Of a DNA stretch of 64,000 bases, positions 48,477-58,149 are shown piece by piece. The translations under genes were made by a program, and so were the position numbers. The stretch comes from Loktanella sp. 3ANDIMAR09 (GTDB lineage Bacteria > Pseudomonadota > Alphaproteobacteria > Rhodobacterales > Rhodobacteraceae). Under the pieces are notes generated by a model, which had not been told where the DNA came from, did not search any database, and was given only the letters and a program-made list of their open reading frames with translations. Each line of letters starts with the position of its first letter. The stretch's first letter is position 1. The stretch is from contig NZ_LJAK01000004.1 of NCBI RefSeq assembly GCF_001420005.1, positions 1 through 64,000 of the forward strand, written 5' to 3'.

Positions 48477-49625
48477 TTATAGCGGGTCGATATCGCCCTG
48501 TGCCCGACCCGCGTGAAAGCCGGCCTCCCATTCGGCAAAGCTGCCCGCCGCGATGGCCGTGCGCATCTCCTGCATGATGACTTGGAAATAATGAAGGTTA
48601 TGCCATGTCAAAAGCATGCCCGAAATCATTTCCTTGGCCCGGAACACGTGGTGCAGATAGGCGCGGGAATAGCCTGTGCAGGCCGGGCAGCTGCATCCCT
48701 CGTCCAGCGGGCGGGGATCGTCCTGATGGCGCGCGTTCTTGATGTTCACGACGCCGTGGCGGGTGAACGCCTGCCCCGTGCGCCCGGAACGGCTGGGCAG
48801 CACGCAGTCCATCATGTCGATCCCGCGTTTGACCGCACCCACGATGTCGTCGGGTTTGCCCACCCCCATCAGATAGCGCGGCTTGTCCACCGGCAGCATG
48901 TCGGTCGCATAATCGAGGCATCCGAACATGGCCTCCTGCCCCTCGCCCACGGCAAGTCCGCCCACCGCATAGCCTTCGAACCCGATGTCGATCAGGGCCT
49001 TGGCGCTTTCGGCGCGCAGATCGCGTTCCAGACCACCTTGCTGGATGCCGAACAGCGCATATCCCGGCCGATCGCCAAAGGCCGCGCGACTGCGCGCAGC
49101 CCAGCGCATCGACAGCCGCATGCTGTCCTCGATCCGCGCACGGTCCGCCGGCAAGGCGGGGCATTCATCAAAGGCCATCACGATGTCCGACCCCAGCAGG
49201 CGCTGAATTTCCATGCTGCGTTCCGGAGACAGATGATGGCGCGATCCATCCACGTGACTGCGAAAGGTCACGCCGTCCTCGGTCAGTTTGCGCAGCTCTG
49301 CCAGCGACATGACCTGAAACCCGCCACTGTCGGTCAGAATGGGTTTGTTCCAGTTCATGAAACCGTGCAGGCCGCCCAGCCGGTCGATGCGTTCCGCAGT
49401 GGGGCGCAGCATCAGGTGATAGGTATTGCCCAGCAGCACATCCGCCCCGGTCGCCGCCACACTGTCCGGCAGCATCGCCTTGACCGTAGCCGCCGTCCCT
49501 ACCGGCATGAAGGCCGGTGTGCGGATGTCGCCGCGCGGCGTATGGATCACACCCGTGCGGGCCGCCCCGTCTGTCGCGTGCAAATCGAATGAAAAGCGGT
49601 CTGTCATTGTATTGGCCCCGGTCAT
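48477..49625 (-). CDS. tgt: tRNA-guanine transglycosylase
   Basis: The 382-residue enzyme exchanges G34 of Asp/Asn/His/Tyr tRNAs for preQ1 in queuosine biosynthesis. Motifs are [19 protein letters not shown] (Asp), [17 protein letters not shown] and the zinc site [16 protein letters not shown]. The start is set by AAGGAGGGG before 49625. It is a standard full-length protein. Confidence 0.96.
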   Translation of the reverse strand: MTGANTMTDRFSFDLHATDGAARTGVIHTPRGDIRTPAFMPVGTAATVKAMLPDSVAATGADVLLGNTYHLMLRPTAERIDRLGGLHGFMNWNKPILTDSGGFQVMSLAELRKLTEDGVTFRSHVDGSRHHLSPERSMEIQRLLGSDIVMAFDECPALPADRARIEDSMRLSMRWAARSRAAFGDRPGYALFGIQQGGLERDLRAESAKALIDIGFEGYAVGGLAVGEGQEAMFGCLDYATDMLPVDKPRYLMGVGKPDDIVGAVKRGIDMMDCVLPSRSGRTGQAFTRHGVVNIKNARHQDDPRPLDEGCSCPACTGYSRAYLHHVFRAKEMISGMLLTWHNLHYFQVIMQEMRTAIAAGSFAEWEAGFHAGRAQGDIDPL

Positions 49626-49778
49626 GTCGCCCCTCCTTAATGCGAAGTGCGCGCGGATGGAATGCATGGGCGAAGACCTGCCACTCAGAGGATTTCATCT
49701 GGCCGTCACAAACCTGATGCGCCAGCGTTACAACTACAGGTTTTAGACCGCCTGCGATAACCAATTAGGGAGAACCCG

Positions 49779-51017
49779 ATGAAAACCCGCATGCTGACAT
49801 GTGTTGCAGCCCTCGCCGCAACATCCGCCCTGGCCGAGACGCACAGCGCCGCTGGACCGCTGGATGGCTACGGCCCGCGCCCTGCATATCTGATCAGCCA
49901 GATGCAGGACGGCCCGCTGAAAGACGCGCTTGCCGCCTGCGAGGGTCAGCAGATCGCCCGCACCGATTTTTCGATCGGTCACCGCGGCGCGCCGCTGATG
50001 TTCCCCGAACATACCGTCGAATCGAACCGCGCCGCCGCTGGCATGGGCGCAGGCATCCTTGAGTGTGACGTGACCTTTACCGCCGATCACGAACTGGTCT
50101 GCCGTCACGCGCAGAACGACCTGCACACGACGACGAACATTCTGGCCACCGATCTGGCCGAAAAATGCACCGCACCCTTTACCCCCGCCAGCGGTGACAC
50201 CTCCGCCAGCGCGGAATGCCGCACCTCGGACCTGACACTGGCCGAATTCCAGACGCTGCGCCCCAAGATGGACGCCGCTGATTCCACCGCCACCACGGTC
50301 GAGGCCTATCTGGGCGGCACCGCCGACTGGCGCACGAACCTTTACGACGACAACGCACAGCTGATGACCCACGCCGAGAGCATTGCGCTGTTTGCCGACC
50401 TTGGCGCAAAGTTCACGCCCGAACTGAAATCCGCCAGCGTGCCGATGCCCGACGGTGATTTCACCCAAGAGGCCTACGCCCAGAAGCTGGTGGATGAATA
50501 TGTCGCAGCCGGTGTCGATCCCGCAGATGTCTGGCTGCAATCGTTCAATCTGGACGATGTGAAATACTGGATCGCGAACACCCCGGAATTCGGCGCGCAG
50601 GCCGTTTATCTGGACGACCGCTATGAGGCATCGGACGAAGACGAAGGCATGATCGACCCACTGGACACGGCAACTTTTCAGCCGACGATGCAGGAACTGG
50701 CCGATATGGGCGTGAACTATATTGCACCGCCGCTGTGGATGCTGATCACGCTGGACGACGCAGGCCAGATTGTCCCCTCGCCCTATGCCACAGCGGCCAA
50801 GGACGCCGGTCTGAACATCATCGCATGGAGCTATGAGCGCAGCGGTCCGCTGGCCAACGGTGGCGGATGGTATTTCCAGTCCGTTGCAGACGCGATCAGC
50901 AGTGACGGCGACTACTACGAAGTGCTGGACGTTCTGGCACAAGATGTCGGCATCGAAGGCATGTTCAGCGACTGGCCCGCGACGGTCACCTATTACGCCA
51001 ACTGCATGGGCCTGTAA
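49779..51017 (+). CDS. glpQ: Secreted glycerophosphodiester phosphodiesterase
   Basis: The 412-residue protein has a signal peptide ([20 protein letters not shown]) and the GDPD domain with [18 protein letters not shown] (His and Arg of the active site) and [11 protein letters not shown] (acidic metal ligands). It would split glycerophosphodiesters in the periplasm to feed phosphate and glycerol-3-phosphate metabolism. It is divergent from tgt. The protein is acidic, usual in marine bacteria. Confidence 0.9.
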   Translation: MKTRMLTCVAALAATSALAETHSAAGPLDGYGPRPAYLISQMQDGPLKDALAACEGQQIARTDFSIGHRGAPLMFPEHTVESNRAAAGMGAGILECDVTFTADHELVCRHAQNDLHTTTNILATDLAEKCTAPFTPASGDTSASAECRTSDLTLAEFQTLRPKMDAADSTATTVEAYLGGTADWRTNLYDDNAQLMTHAESIALFADLGAKFTPELKSASVPMPDGDFTQEAYAQKLVDEYVAAGVDPADVWLQSFNLDDVKYWIANTPEFGAQAVYLDDRYEASDEDEGMIDPLDTATFQPTMQELADMGVNYIAPPLWMLITLDDAGQIVPSPYATAAKDAGLNIIAWSYERSGPLANGGGWYFQSVADAISSDGDYYEVLDVLAQDVGIEGMFSDWPATVTYYANCMGL

Positions 51018-51022
51018 TCACG

Positions 51023-51055
51023 GCGGCGCGGGTCACCCTTTACGGCCCGCGCCGC
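51023..51055 (+). terminator. Possible terminator hairpin of the phosphodiesterase gene
   Basis: A 10-bp stem GCGGCGCGGG / CCCGCGCCGC with a 13-base loop begins six bases after the stop codon. No U-tract follows, so it is only a candidate. Confidence 0.4.
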
Positions 51056-51097
51056 TAATCCTATATGATTGGTCAGGAATAGCCGGGAATCGAAGAC

Positions 51098-51457
51098 ATG
51101 ACCGATCAGACACCGATGGAAGGCACGCCACTGATTGCGCCCTCCTCTACCGATCATCCACTGCACGAAAAGATCGTCGAGGCCTGCCGGTCCGTCTATG
51201 ATCCCGAAATCCCGGTCAATATCTACGACCTGGGCCTGATCTACACGATCGCGATCGACGACGAAAACGCGGTGAACATCACGATGACGCTGACGGCACC
51301 GGGTTGCCCCGTGGCAGGCGAAATGCCGGGCTGGGTCGCTGATGCGGTCGAACCCCTCGAAGGTGTGAAACACGTCGATGTCGAAATGACGTTCGAGCCG
51401 CAGTGGGGCATGGACATGATGTCGGACGAGGCGCGTCTGGAACTGGGGTTCATGTAA
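51098..51457 (+). CDS. sufT: SUF-system Fe-S assembly protein (SufT, DUF59)
   Basis: The 119-residue protein has the DUF59/MIP18 signature: VYDPEIPVNIYDLGLIY and LTAPGCPVAGEMP with a conserved Cys. It aids maturation of Fe-S proteins. It lies ahead of an A-type carrier gene, consistent with a joint role. Confidence 0.9.
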   Translation: MTDQTPMEGTPLIAPSSTDHPLHEKIVEACRSVYDPEIPVNIYDLGLIYTIAIDDENAVNITMTLTAPGCPVAGEMPGWVADAVEPLEGVKHVDVEMTFEPQWGMDMMSDEARLELGFM

Positions 51458-51624
51458 CCCCGCCTGCCTGCGGTAATAGCAGACATTTTCGGCGGGCCGC
51501 GACGGCGGCGCACCCCCGTTCGTACGGTGGTACAGGGCAGCGGCTGCCTGCGCACCTCCGAACCGCCCCCTTGAGACACGGTGCCATCCCGCCTACATTG
51601 ATAAGGCATCAGAAAGGACACCCC

Positions 51625-51987
51625 ATGTTCGGCATTCCCGGCAAACAGGCCGTCACCATCACCGACAAGGCCGCGCGCCAGATCGCGAAACTGATGGCCA
51701 AGGACGGGTCGCAGGGCCTGCGTATCGGCGTCAAGAAAGGCGGATGCGCTGGCATGGAATACACGATGGACTACGTGTCGGAGGTCGATCCGATGGACGA
51801 GGTCGTGGAACAGGACGGCGCACGGGTGATGATCGCGCCCATGGCGCAAATGTTCCTGTTCGGCACCGAAATCGACTATGAAACCACCCTGCTGGAAAGC
51901 GGTTTCAAGTTCCGCAACCCCAATGTCGTGGATGCCTGCGGCTGCGGCGAGTCGATCAAGTTCAACGAGGCGATCACGACCACCTAG
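51625..51987 (+). CDS. A-type Fe-S carrier (IscA/ErpA/SufA family)
   Basis: This 120-residue protein has the three conserved Cys of A-type carriers: KKGGCAGMEY and DACGCGESI. It delivers Fe-S clusters to target proteins. The ATG at 51625 has AAAGGA seven bases upstream. It ends in a 4-base convergent overlap with the oxygenase gene. Confidence 0.92.
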   Translation: MFGIPGKQAVTITDKAARQIAKLMAKDGSQGLRIGVKKGGCAGMEYTMDYVSEVDPMDEVVEQDGARVMIAPMAQMFLFGTEIDYETTLLESGFKFRNPNVVDACGCGESIKFNEAITTT

Positions 51988-52904
51988 GCCTTTTGCAGGT
52001 GGATATAGGTTTCGTTGAACCGTCTTTGCAGATGATCCATAGCCATGACAGGTGCGGCACCCGATGGGGCCACATTGGCATCATGGTCAGGGTTGAAAAA
52101 CAACGGCACTGAAATCCGTTCATCCTGCGTGCCGATGACACGATGCGGCGTCGCCTTGACCCGGCCGGCTGTCCAGATTTCCAGCATTTCACCGAAATTG
52201 ATCACGAATTCACCGGGCGGTGCACTGACCGGTATCCAGCCGCCACCGCGCTGGCGGACCTCCAGACCGGGCGATCCGTCGGTCGCCAACAAGGTCAGGC
52301 AGCCATAATCGGTATGTGTGGCGATCCCGAAATCCTTGTCCCCCGCCGAGGCCGGACGCTGAGGGTAGAAATTCCCGCGCAACAACGCCATCGGCGTGCC
52401 GAACTTGTCCGCAAAAAACGGGCCGTCCTCGCCCACGGCATTCAGGATCGCGACCAGCAGATCGCGCGCCACAAGACAGGCATCGGTAAAATAACGCCGC
52501 AGCAACGGGGCGAAATCGGCAGGCTGATCGGGCCATTGGTTGCGGGCATAGGCCGGAATGCCCGCCGTGCGATAGGGATGGCTGGCAGGCAGGGTGACGC
52601 CGCAGTCAAAGACCTGTTTGTAATCGGGATTGGCGTCGGGATTGACCTGTTCCGACCCGGACGCCCCCCAGCCCCGGTTCGATCCGGTGCGGGACATGTC
52701 AACAGCCTGCTTGGCCGCGGCGGGCAGGTGGAAAAATGCGCGGTAGGCCGCGATCACCTCTGACACGCGTGCAGGCGTCAAAGCGGTGTTATGAATGGTC
52801 AGGAACCCCACACCGGTTGCGGCAGTCGCGGCGGCGTCACGCGCCACGGCGTGCCCTGCGTGCTGCGGATCGGTCAATGCGGCGGCGTCAATACGTGGGA
52901 TCAT
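51984..52904 (-). CDS. 2-oxoglutarate/Fe(II) oxygenase, isopenicillin-N-synthase type
   Basis: The 306-residue protein has the DIOX_N and 2OG-FeII_Oxy domains: [12 protein letters not shown] (His and Asp iron ligands), ATPHRVIG (third His) and the [11 protein letters not shown] segment that binds the co-substrate carboxylate. The substrate is unknown. It is convergent with the carrier gene and divergent from tpiA. Confidence 0.9.
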   Translation of the reverse strand: MIPRIDAAALTDPQHAGHAVARDAAATAATGVGFLTIHNTALTPARVSEVIAAYRAFFHLPAAAKQAVDMSRTGSNRGWGASGSEQVNPDANPDYKQVFDCGVTLPASHPYRTAGIPAYARNQWPDQPADFAPLLRRYFTDACLVARDLLVAILNAVGEDGPFFADKFGTPMALLRGNFYPQRPASAGDKDFGIATHTDYGCLTLLATDGSPGLEVRQRGGGWIPVSAPPGEFVINFGEMLEIWTAGRVKATPHRVIGTQDERISVPLFFNPDHDANVAPSGAAPVMAMDHLQRRFNETYIHLQKA

Positions 52905-52971
52905 GGTCGGCCTTTCCGTTCTGTGTGCGACTTGCTACCAAAGCCGTGGGCATTGGCAAAGGGGACCTCTC

Positions 52972-53715
52972 ATGCGACGCAGACTGGCGGCAGGCAACTG
53001 GAAGATGAACGGCTTGGTCGATGACCTGAGCGAAATCAAGGCCTTGACCGAGGCTCACCCTGACCCGGACGTCGATATGCTGATCTGCGCGCCCGCCACA
53101 CTGATCGCGCAGATGGCCTGGGCGCGTGGCACCCATGCGCTTCAGATCGGGGGGCAGACGTGCCATGCCGAACGCAATGGCGCACATACGGGCGACATCA
53201 GTGCACCGATGCTGCGTGATGCAGGTGCCAGCCACGTGCTGGTCGGCCATTCCGAACGCCGCACAGACCACGGCGAAAGTGATGCAGATGTCGCGGCGCA
53301 AGCCGCTGCCGCCCATGCAGCAGGCCTTGTGGCGGTGATCTGCATCGGTGAAACGCTGGACCAACGCGACAGCGGTCACGCGCTGACGGTCATCACCGAC
53401 CAACTGCGCGGGTCGCTGCCGCCCGGTGCAACAGCAGCCAATACAGTCATCGCCTATGAGCCGGTGTGGGCGATCGGCACCGGCAAAGTGCCCACCACCG
53501 AACAGATCGGCGAGGTGCACGGCACCCTGCGCACCACCCTGCGCGACCTGATGAAACAGGCCGAGGGCGTGCGCCTGCTATATGGCGGGTCGGTCAAGGG
53601 ATCGAATGCGGGCGAAATCTTTGCGGTGGCGGATGTGGATGGTGCCCTAGTCGGCGGCGCCAGCCTGAAGGCCGCCGATTTCTCGCCGATCGTGTCGGCG
53701 CTGGAAAACGCCTGA
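52972..53715 (+). CDS. tpiA: Triosephosphate isomerase
   Basis: The 247-residue enzyme interconverts dihydroxyacetone phosphate and glyceraldehyde-3-phosphate. It begins with AAGNWKMNG (catalytic Lys), then VGHSERR (His) and [11 protein letters not shown] (Glu), then LYGGSV at the phosphate loop. The start at 52972 follows AAGGGGA. It is complete. Confidence 0.96.
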   Translation: MRRRLAAGNWKMNGLVDDLSEIKALTEAHPDPDVDMLICAPATLIAQMAWARGTHALQIGGQTCHAERNGAHTGDISAPMLRDAGASHVLVGHSERRTDHGESDADVAAQAAAAHAAGLVAVICIGETLDQRDSGHALTVITDQLRGSLPPGATAANTVIAYEPVWAIGTGKVPTTEQIGEVHGTLRTTLRDLMKQAEGVRLLYGGSVKGSNAGEIFAVADVDGALVGGASLKAADFSPIVSALENA

Positions 53716-53717
53716 GA

Positions 53718-54524
53718 TCAGCCCTGCAAGCGCTGTCGCAACCGCAAGACGGCGCTGGGCAGATCCGTCAGCCAGTCCTCGGACGGGACACCGGGAATCT
53801 CGGGCGCTGATTCCACGATACCACCCGCCATCAGCACTGCCCCGTCGGGCAGTGCTGCACGCAGGTCATCCACAAGGCTGGCAAAGATCAGCGCGTCCCC
53901 CTGCCCGTAACCCACAAGCACCACGACATCGTGGCTGCCTTCGCGGGCACGTTTCAGGATGCTCGCCTGCGTCCCGCCGATGCAGATATCAACGTCCCAT
54001 CCATCATCACGCAGCAGGTTGGCAAAAATTTCGATCCCCAGCGTATGGGTTTCACCCGGGGCCAGCGCCAGCATGGCGTGGGGCGCATCGCCCTTGCGCC
54101 CATCTGCCCGGTCGTGATGCGCGCTGAGGTCGCGGACGATCTGATGCAACCGTCCGGATCCCAGTGTCACCTCGGCAAAGCTGCGGCAATCTTCGGCCCA
54201 ATCCTGCCCCAGCCTGCGCGCCGCAGATGCGATATAGCCGATGTAGATCTTGGCCGGCGAATTGCCGTCATCAAGCAACCCCTTGATGTATTGCTTCAGC
54301 GGCTTGCTGTCCGGCTCTATCAGCAGCTGGCACAGGCGGTCGATTTCGGCGCGGCCGGGATCGAATCCCTGTTCTGCCGCCTTTGGCATCCTGAAGGCCA
54401 GACGACGCATCGCCTCCTTGGCCACATCACGCACGGAATCGTCCGACGTGCGCCGGTACGCTGCTTCGCCTTGGTTTTTCCGGCTGTCTTTATCGGTCAC
54501 GGTCTCCCCTCCCGGCAGACTCAA
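53718..54524 (-). CDS. Cobalamin-binding sensor protein (AerR/PpaA-like)
   Basis: The 268-residue protein has a helical N-terminal half (about 30-130) and a B12-binding domain with GETHTLG (variant of DxHxxG) and a C-terminal GGIVESAP. Such proteins act as B12-dependent light or redox antirepressors of photosynthesis genes in this group. No photosynthesis gene is in the window, so its target is unknown. It is convergent with tpiA. Confidence 0.75.
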   Translation of the reverse strand: MSLPGGETVTDKDSRKNQGEAAYRRTSDDSVRDVAKEAMRRLAFRMPKAAEQGFDPGRAEIDRLCQLLIEPDSKPLKQYIKGLLDDGNSPAKIYIGYIASAARRLGQDWAEDCRSFAEVTLGSGRLHQIVRDLSAHHDRADGRKGDAPHAMLALAPGETHTLGIEIFANLLRDDGWDVDICIGGTQASILKRAREGSHDVVVLVGYGQGDALIFASLVDDLRAALPDGAVLMAGGIVESAPEIPGVPSEDWLTDLPSAVLRLRQRLQG

Positions 54525-54660
54525 GCGCTGTCAGTAGCCTGACTTATCCTGCACCCCGTTGTATACATTTTTTTACGGAATGCTTTGGTATGCCGACCGG
54601 GGGGACAGAATGCCGCAACCCAGACTTGCACATGGCCGCGACTGGTAGCATGCAGAGATC

Positions 54661-55836
54661 ATGGAACATTTTGATCAAAGCCCGACCGATCCGGCCTTCG
54701 TGCAGGACCCATATCCGCTTTACGATCGCATGCGGGCAGCCGGTGATTTCGCCTACTGGACGGACTATGCCATGCCCTGTGCGGTCAGCCATGCCGCCGT
54801 ATCAGCCGTGCTGCGTGACAAACGCATGGGCCGCGCGCCACTGACACAACCGGCCGCTGACCCCGCGCGCGCCGCATTCGACGCCATCGAGGCCCATTCC
54901 ATGCTGGAACTTGAGGCCCCGGACCACACCCGCCTGCGCGGGCTGGTGCTGCGCGCCTTTACCTCGCGCACGATTGCCGCCCTTGAGGATGGCATCCGGT
55001 CGCTGTGCCACGACCTGATCGACCATTTTCCGGACGGCGATTTTGATCTGCTGGATGCCTATGCCCGGCCCGTGCCGGTCATTACCATCGCCCGCCTGCT
55101 GGGGGTTCCGGAACAGGCCGCGGACGACTTGCTGCGCTGGTCAAACGCCATGGTCGCGATGTATCAGGCCCGCCTGACACCGCAGATCATGACCGAGGCG
55201 GACAGCGCCACCCGCGCGTTCACCGCCTTTCTTCGGGATCATATCACGGCCAAGCGCACAACACCCGGCGATGACCTGCTGTCCACCCTGATCGCCGCCC
55301 GCGACGGCGACGCCCGCCTGTCGGAACCGGAACTGATTTCGACTGTGATCCTGTTGCTGAACGCAGGCCACGAGGCGACGGTTCACACCCTTGGCAACGG
55401 CGTGGCGACCATGCTGAAAACCGGACAGCGCCGCGCCGATGCGGCCGCGGTCGAGGAAATCATGCGCCATGACCCGCCGCTGCATATGTTTACGCGCTGG
55501 GTCTATGACACTTGCGAGATTCTGGGACAGACATTTGAGCGCGGTGACCGGATTGCATGCCTGCTGGGCGCTGCCAACCGCGATCCGGCGATCTGGTCAG
55601 AACCGCACCGATTTGATCCCGACCGGTCCGGTCCGGCGCATGTGGCGTTCGGCGGCGGCATCCATTTCTGCGTCGGCGCACCACTGGCCCGGCTGGAGTT
55701 GCGTGTCGCCCTCGATGTGTTGTGGGAAAGGCTGCCGCAGCTCGCACTCGTGACACAACCTGTCTATGCCGACGCCTATCATTTCCACGGGCTGGAGCGT
55801 TTGATGGTGCGGGATGCCTCCGGCGGGAGTATTTGA
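54661..55836 (+). CDS. Cytochrome P450
   Basis: The 391-residue monooxygenase has NAGHEATVHT (I-helix), an EEIMR E-x-x-R motif, and FGGGIHFCVGAPLARLE with heme ligand Cys337. It lacks a membrane segment, as in soluble bacterial P450s. The substrate cannot be read from the sequence. No ferredoxin gene is adjacent; electron supply may involve the FNR-type reductase further downstream. Confidence 0.93.
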   Translation: MEHFDQSPTDPAFVQDPYPLYDRMRAAGDFAYWTDYAMPCAVSHAAVSAVLRDKRMGRAPLTQPAADPARAAFDAIEAHSMLELEAPDHTRLRGLVLRAFTSRTIAALEDGIRSLCHDLIDHFPDGDFDLLDAYARPVPVITIARLLGVPEQAADDLLRWSNAMVAMYQARLTPQIMTEADSATRAFTAFLRDHITAKRTTPGDDLLSTLIAARDGDARLSEPELISTVILLLNAGHEATVHTLGNGVATMLKTGQRRADAAAVEEIMRHDPPLHMFTRWVYDTCEILGQTFERGDRIACLLGAANRDPAIWSEPHRFDPDRSGPAHVAFGGGIHFCVGAPLARLELRVALDVLWERLPQLALVTQPVYADAYHFHGLERLMVRDASGGSI

Positions 55837-55851
55837 GGCAAGATGATGCGA

Positions 55852-56313
55852 CTAGAGCGGCAGGGCCACCGTGGATTTGATTTCCTCCATCGACAGCAGC
55901 GCAGTAACGGTGTGGACCTTTACCTCTGAAATGAGCGCTTGGTAAAAGATGTCATAGGCGCGGGCATTGGCGACGCGCACCTTGAGGATGTAGTCGATAT
56001 CGCCTGCCAGGCGGTGCGCCTCTTGCACCTCTGGCCGGGCGGTCAGCGCATTCAGGAAGCGTGACTGCCAGACCGCATCGTGTTCGCTGGTGCGGATCAG
56101 CACAAAGAAGCACGCCTCGAAGCCCAAGGCCTCGGCATCCAGCAGGACGGTCTGCGATTTGATGACCCCCGCCTCGCGCAGCTTGCGGATCCGGTTCCAG
56201 ACCGGCGTCTTGGACGACCCGATTTCGGTGGCGATCTCGTCCAGCGACCGTGATGCGTCGCGCTGCAATGCCGCAAGAATTTTCCGGTCTGTGTCATCGA
56301 TACGGATCGTCAT
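55852..56313 (-). CDS. Lrp/AsnC-family regulator
   Basis: The 153-residue protein has an N-terminal HTH (RKILAALQRDASRSLDEIAT) and a RAM domain ending MEEIKSTVALPL. It is divergent from cysG, so it may control the sulfur-assimilation operon, perhaps sensing a sulfur amino acid. AGGA lies seven bases before 56313; an ATG at 56340 is an alternative start. Confidence 0.87.
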   Translation of the reverse strand: MTIRIDDTDRKILAALQRDASRSLDEIATEIGSSKTPVWNRIRKLREAGVIKSQTVLLDAEALGFEACFFVLIRTSEHDAVWQSRFLNALTARPEVQEAHRLAGDIDYILKVRVANARAYDIFYQALISEVKVHTVTALLSMEEIKSTVALPL

Positions 56314-56333
56314 TCGCATATCCTGCCATTTGT

Positions 56334-56418
56334 AGAACATTGCACCAGAACAGTGCGGCCACTGGAACGTGCGTTCTTAACTAAGCGGGCCACTGTCCAA
56401 ATACCAGAACAATGTTCT
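56334..56418. promoter_or_regulatory. Lrp operator candidates in the cysG promoter region
   Basis: AGAACA-A-TGTTCT is a perfect inverted repeat at 56406-56418. AGAACA also occurs at 56334-56339 and 56347-56352. The repeats sit in the 136-bp divergent region between the Lrp gene and cysG. Confidence 0.55.
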
Positions 56419-56449
56419 ATATGACAGGGCAGAACCGAAAGGATGCGCA

Positions 56450-57847
56450 ATGGATCATTTTCCCGTTTTCATGGCCGTCGCTGGACGCCGCATCGTCCTG
56501 TCCGGTGGTGGCGAGGCCGCCCTGGCCAAGCTGCGCCTGATCCTCAAGACCCGCGCTCATGTGACGGTCTTTGCCGCTGACGCCCATCCAGACCTGCACC
56601 GGTTGGCGCATGAGGGCAAGCTGACGCTGGTCCAGCGCGCGATGGAGCCCGGCGACGCCATGTGCGCCGTGCTGTTCTATGCCGCCAATGAGGACGAGAC
56701 CGAGGATGCCCGCGTGGCGGCCCTTGCGCATCGCGATGGGGCCCGCGTCAACATCGTCGACAATCTGGCCGACAGCCAGTTCATCACGCCCGCCATCGTG
56801 GACCGTGATCCTGTCGTCATAGCGATCGGCACCGAAGGGGCCGCCCCCGTTCTGGCCCGCAAGATCAAGGCCGACCTCGAGGAACGCCTGCCGACATCGC
56901 TGGGCCTGCTGGCGCGGATCGGCAAGACGTTTCGGTCTGCGGTCGACGTCTTGCCGATGGGGCGCGTGCGCCGCGATTTCTGGTCCGCGTTCTATTTCGA
57001 TGCGGGGCCAAAGGCGCTGGAAGCTGGTGGAGAGGAAGCAATCCTGCCGACACTCAACAGCCTGCTTGATGATGCGATCAACACACCCGCCAAGGTCGGT
57101 CATGTCGATCTGGTCGGCGCGGGACCGGGCGACCCCGACCTGCTGACGCTCAAGGCGCGTCGCGCGCTCGATACCGCTGATGTGGTGATCTACGACCGGC
57201 TGGTCACGCCCGAGATCCTGGAACTTGCACGGCGCGAAGCGCTGATGATCGACGCCGGCAAGGAAGGATTCGGCAGCGCCATGGCGCAGGACGACATCGA
57301 TGCGCTGATCGTGCAGCATGCGCTGGACGGCCATCATGTCGTGCGCCTGAAATCCGGCGATCCCACCGTGTTCGGACGTCTGGACGAGGAAATCGAGGCC
57401 TGCACCGCCGCCGGTGTCAGCTGGCGCATCATCCCCGGTATCACCGCCGCAAGTGCCGCCGTCGCAGGTCTGGGCCAGAGCCTGACCAAACGTGGGCGCA
57501 ATTCGTCCGTGCGGTACATAACAGGCCACGACACGCGGGGTTTTGCAGATCACGACTGGAAAACGCTGGCCCGCCCCGGCGAGGTCGCCGCGATCTACAT
57601 GGGCAAGCGGGCGGCACGGTTCATCCAGGGCCGCCTGCTGATGCATGGGGCCGATCCCGCAACTCCCGTGACCATCATCGAAAACGTCAGCCGTACCGAT
57701 CAGCGTATTCTGGCCACCACATTGGCCCAGCTGGAACCGACCCTGACAGAGGCCCGTTTATCAGGTCCGGCCCTGACGTTTCTCGGTCTTGCACCCCGCG
57801 ACGCACTGGCCGCCAGCACCGATATCCCCGCAGAGGAATTTGCATAA
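56450..57847 (+). CDS. cysG: Siroheme synthase
   Basis: The 465-residue protein fuses precorrin-2 dehydrogenase/ferrochelatase (about 1-205, VLSGGGEAALAKLRLIL) with uroporphyrinogen-III methyltransferase (about 215-455: VGAGPGDPDLLTLKARRAL, VVIYDRLV, GDPTVFGR). It makes siroheme for the sulfite reductase encoded downstream. The stop overlaps the next start as TAATG. Confidence 0.95.
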   Translation: MDHFPVFMAVAGRRIVLSGGGEAALAKLRLILKTRAHVTVFAADAHPDLHRLAHEGKLTLVQRAMEPGDAMCAVLFYAANEDETEDARVAALAHRDGARVNIVDNLADSQFITPAIVDRDPVVIAIGTEGAAPVLARKIKADLEERLPTSLGLLARIGKTFRSAVDVLPMGRVRRDFWSAFYFDAGPKALEAGGEEAILPTLNSLLDDAINTPAKVGHVDLVGAGPGDPDLLTLKARRALDTADVVIYDRLVTPEILELARREALMIDAGKEGFGSAMAQDDIDALIVQHALDGHHVVRLKSGDPTVFGRLDEEIEACTAAGVSWRIIPGITAASAAVAGLGQSLTKRGRNSSVRYITGHDTRGFADHDWKTLARPGEVAAIYMGKRAARFIQGRLLMHGADPATPVTIIENVSRTDQRILATTLAQLEPTLTEARLSGPALTFLGLAPRDALAASTDIPAEEFA

Positions 57848-58146
57848 TGCCAAAGGCTTTCACACCAAAGGTCATCACCGCCAACGCGCTTCTCGAGGGT
57901 GACGCCGTCTGGCTGACCGCCGACGACCGCTGGTCGCGCGACATCGCAGAGGCAGAGCTGCTGACCGACGAGGCCCACGCGGAACTGCGCCTGCTGGAGG
58001 CCAGCGCGCGCCAGTCCGAAATCGCAGGGGCCTATCTGGCCGACGCACAAGAGGGAGAAGCCGGACCGGAGCCCGTGCATTTCCGCGAGGCCTTCCGCAC
58101 CCGCGGACCATCGAACTATCCCCACGGCAAACAGACGAGGGCCTGA
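57847..58146 (+). CDS. DUF2849 protein
   Basis: This 99-residue protein is of the DUF2849 family, always found between cysG and the sulfite reductase in this group: FTPKVITANALLEGDAVWLT at the N-terminus and FREAFRTRGPSNYPHGKQTR at the C-terminus. It starts within the cysG stop. It may aid siroheme or electron transfer, but its function is unknown to me. Confidence 0.85.
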   Translation: MPKAFTPKVITANALLEGDAVWLTADDRWSRDIAEAELLTDEAHAELRLLEASARQSEIAGAYLADAQEGEAGPEPVHFREAFRTRGPSNYPHGKQTRA

Positions 58147-58149
58147 TCC

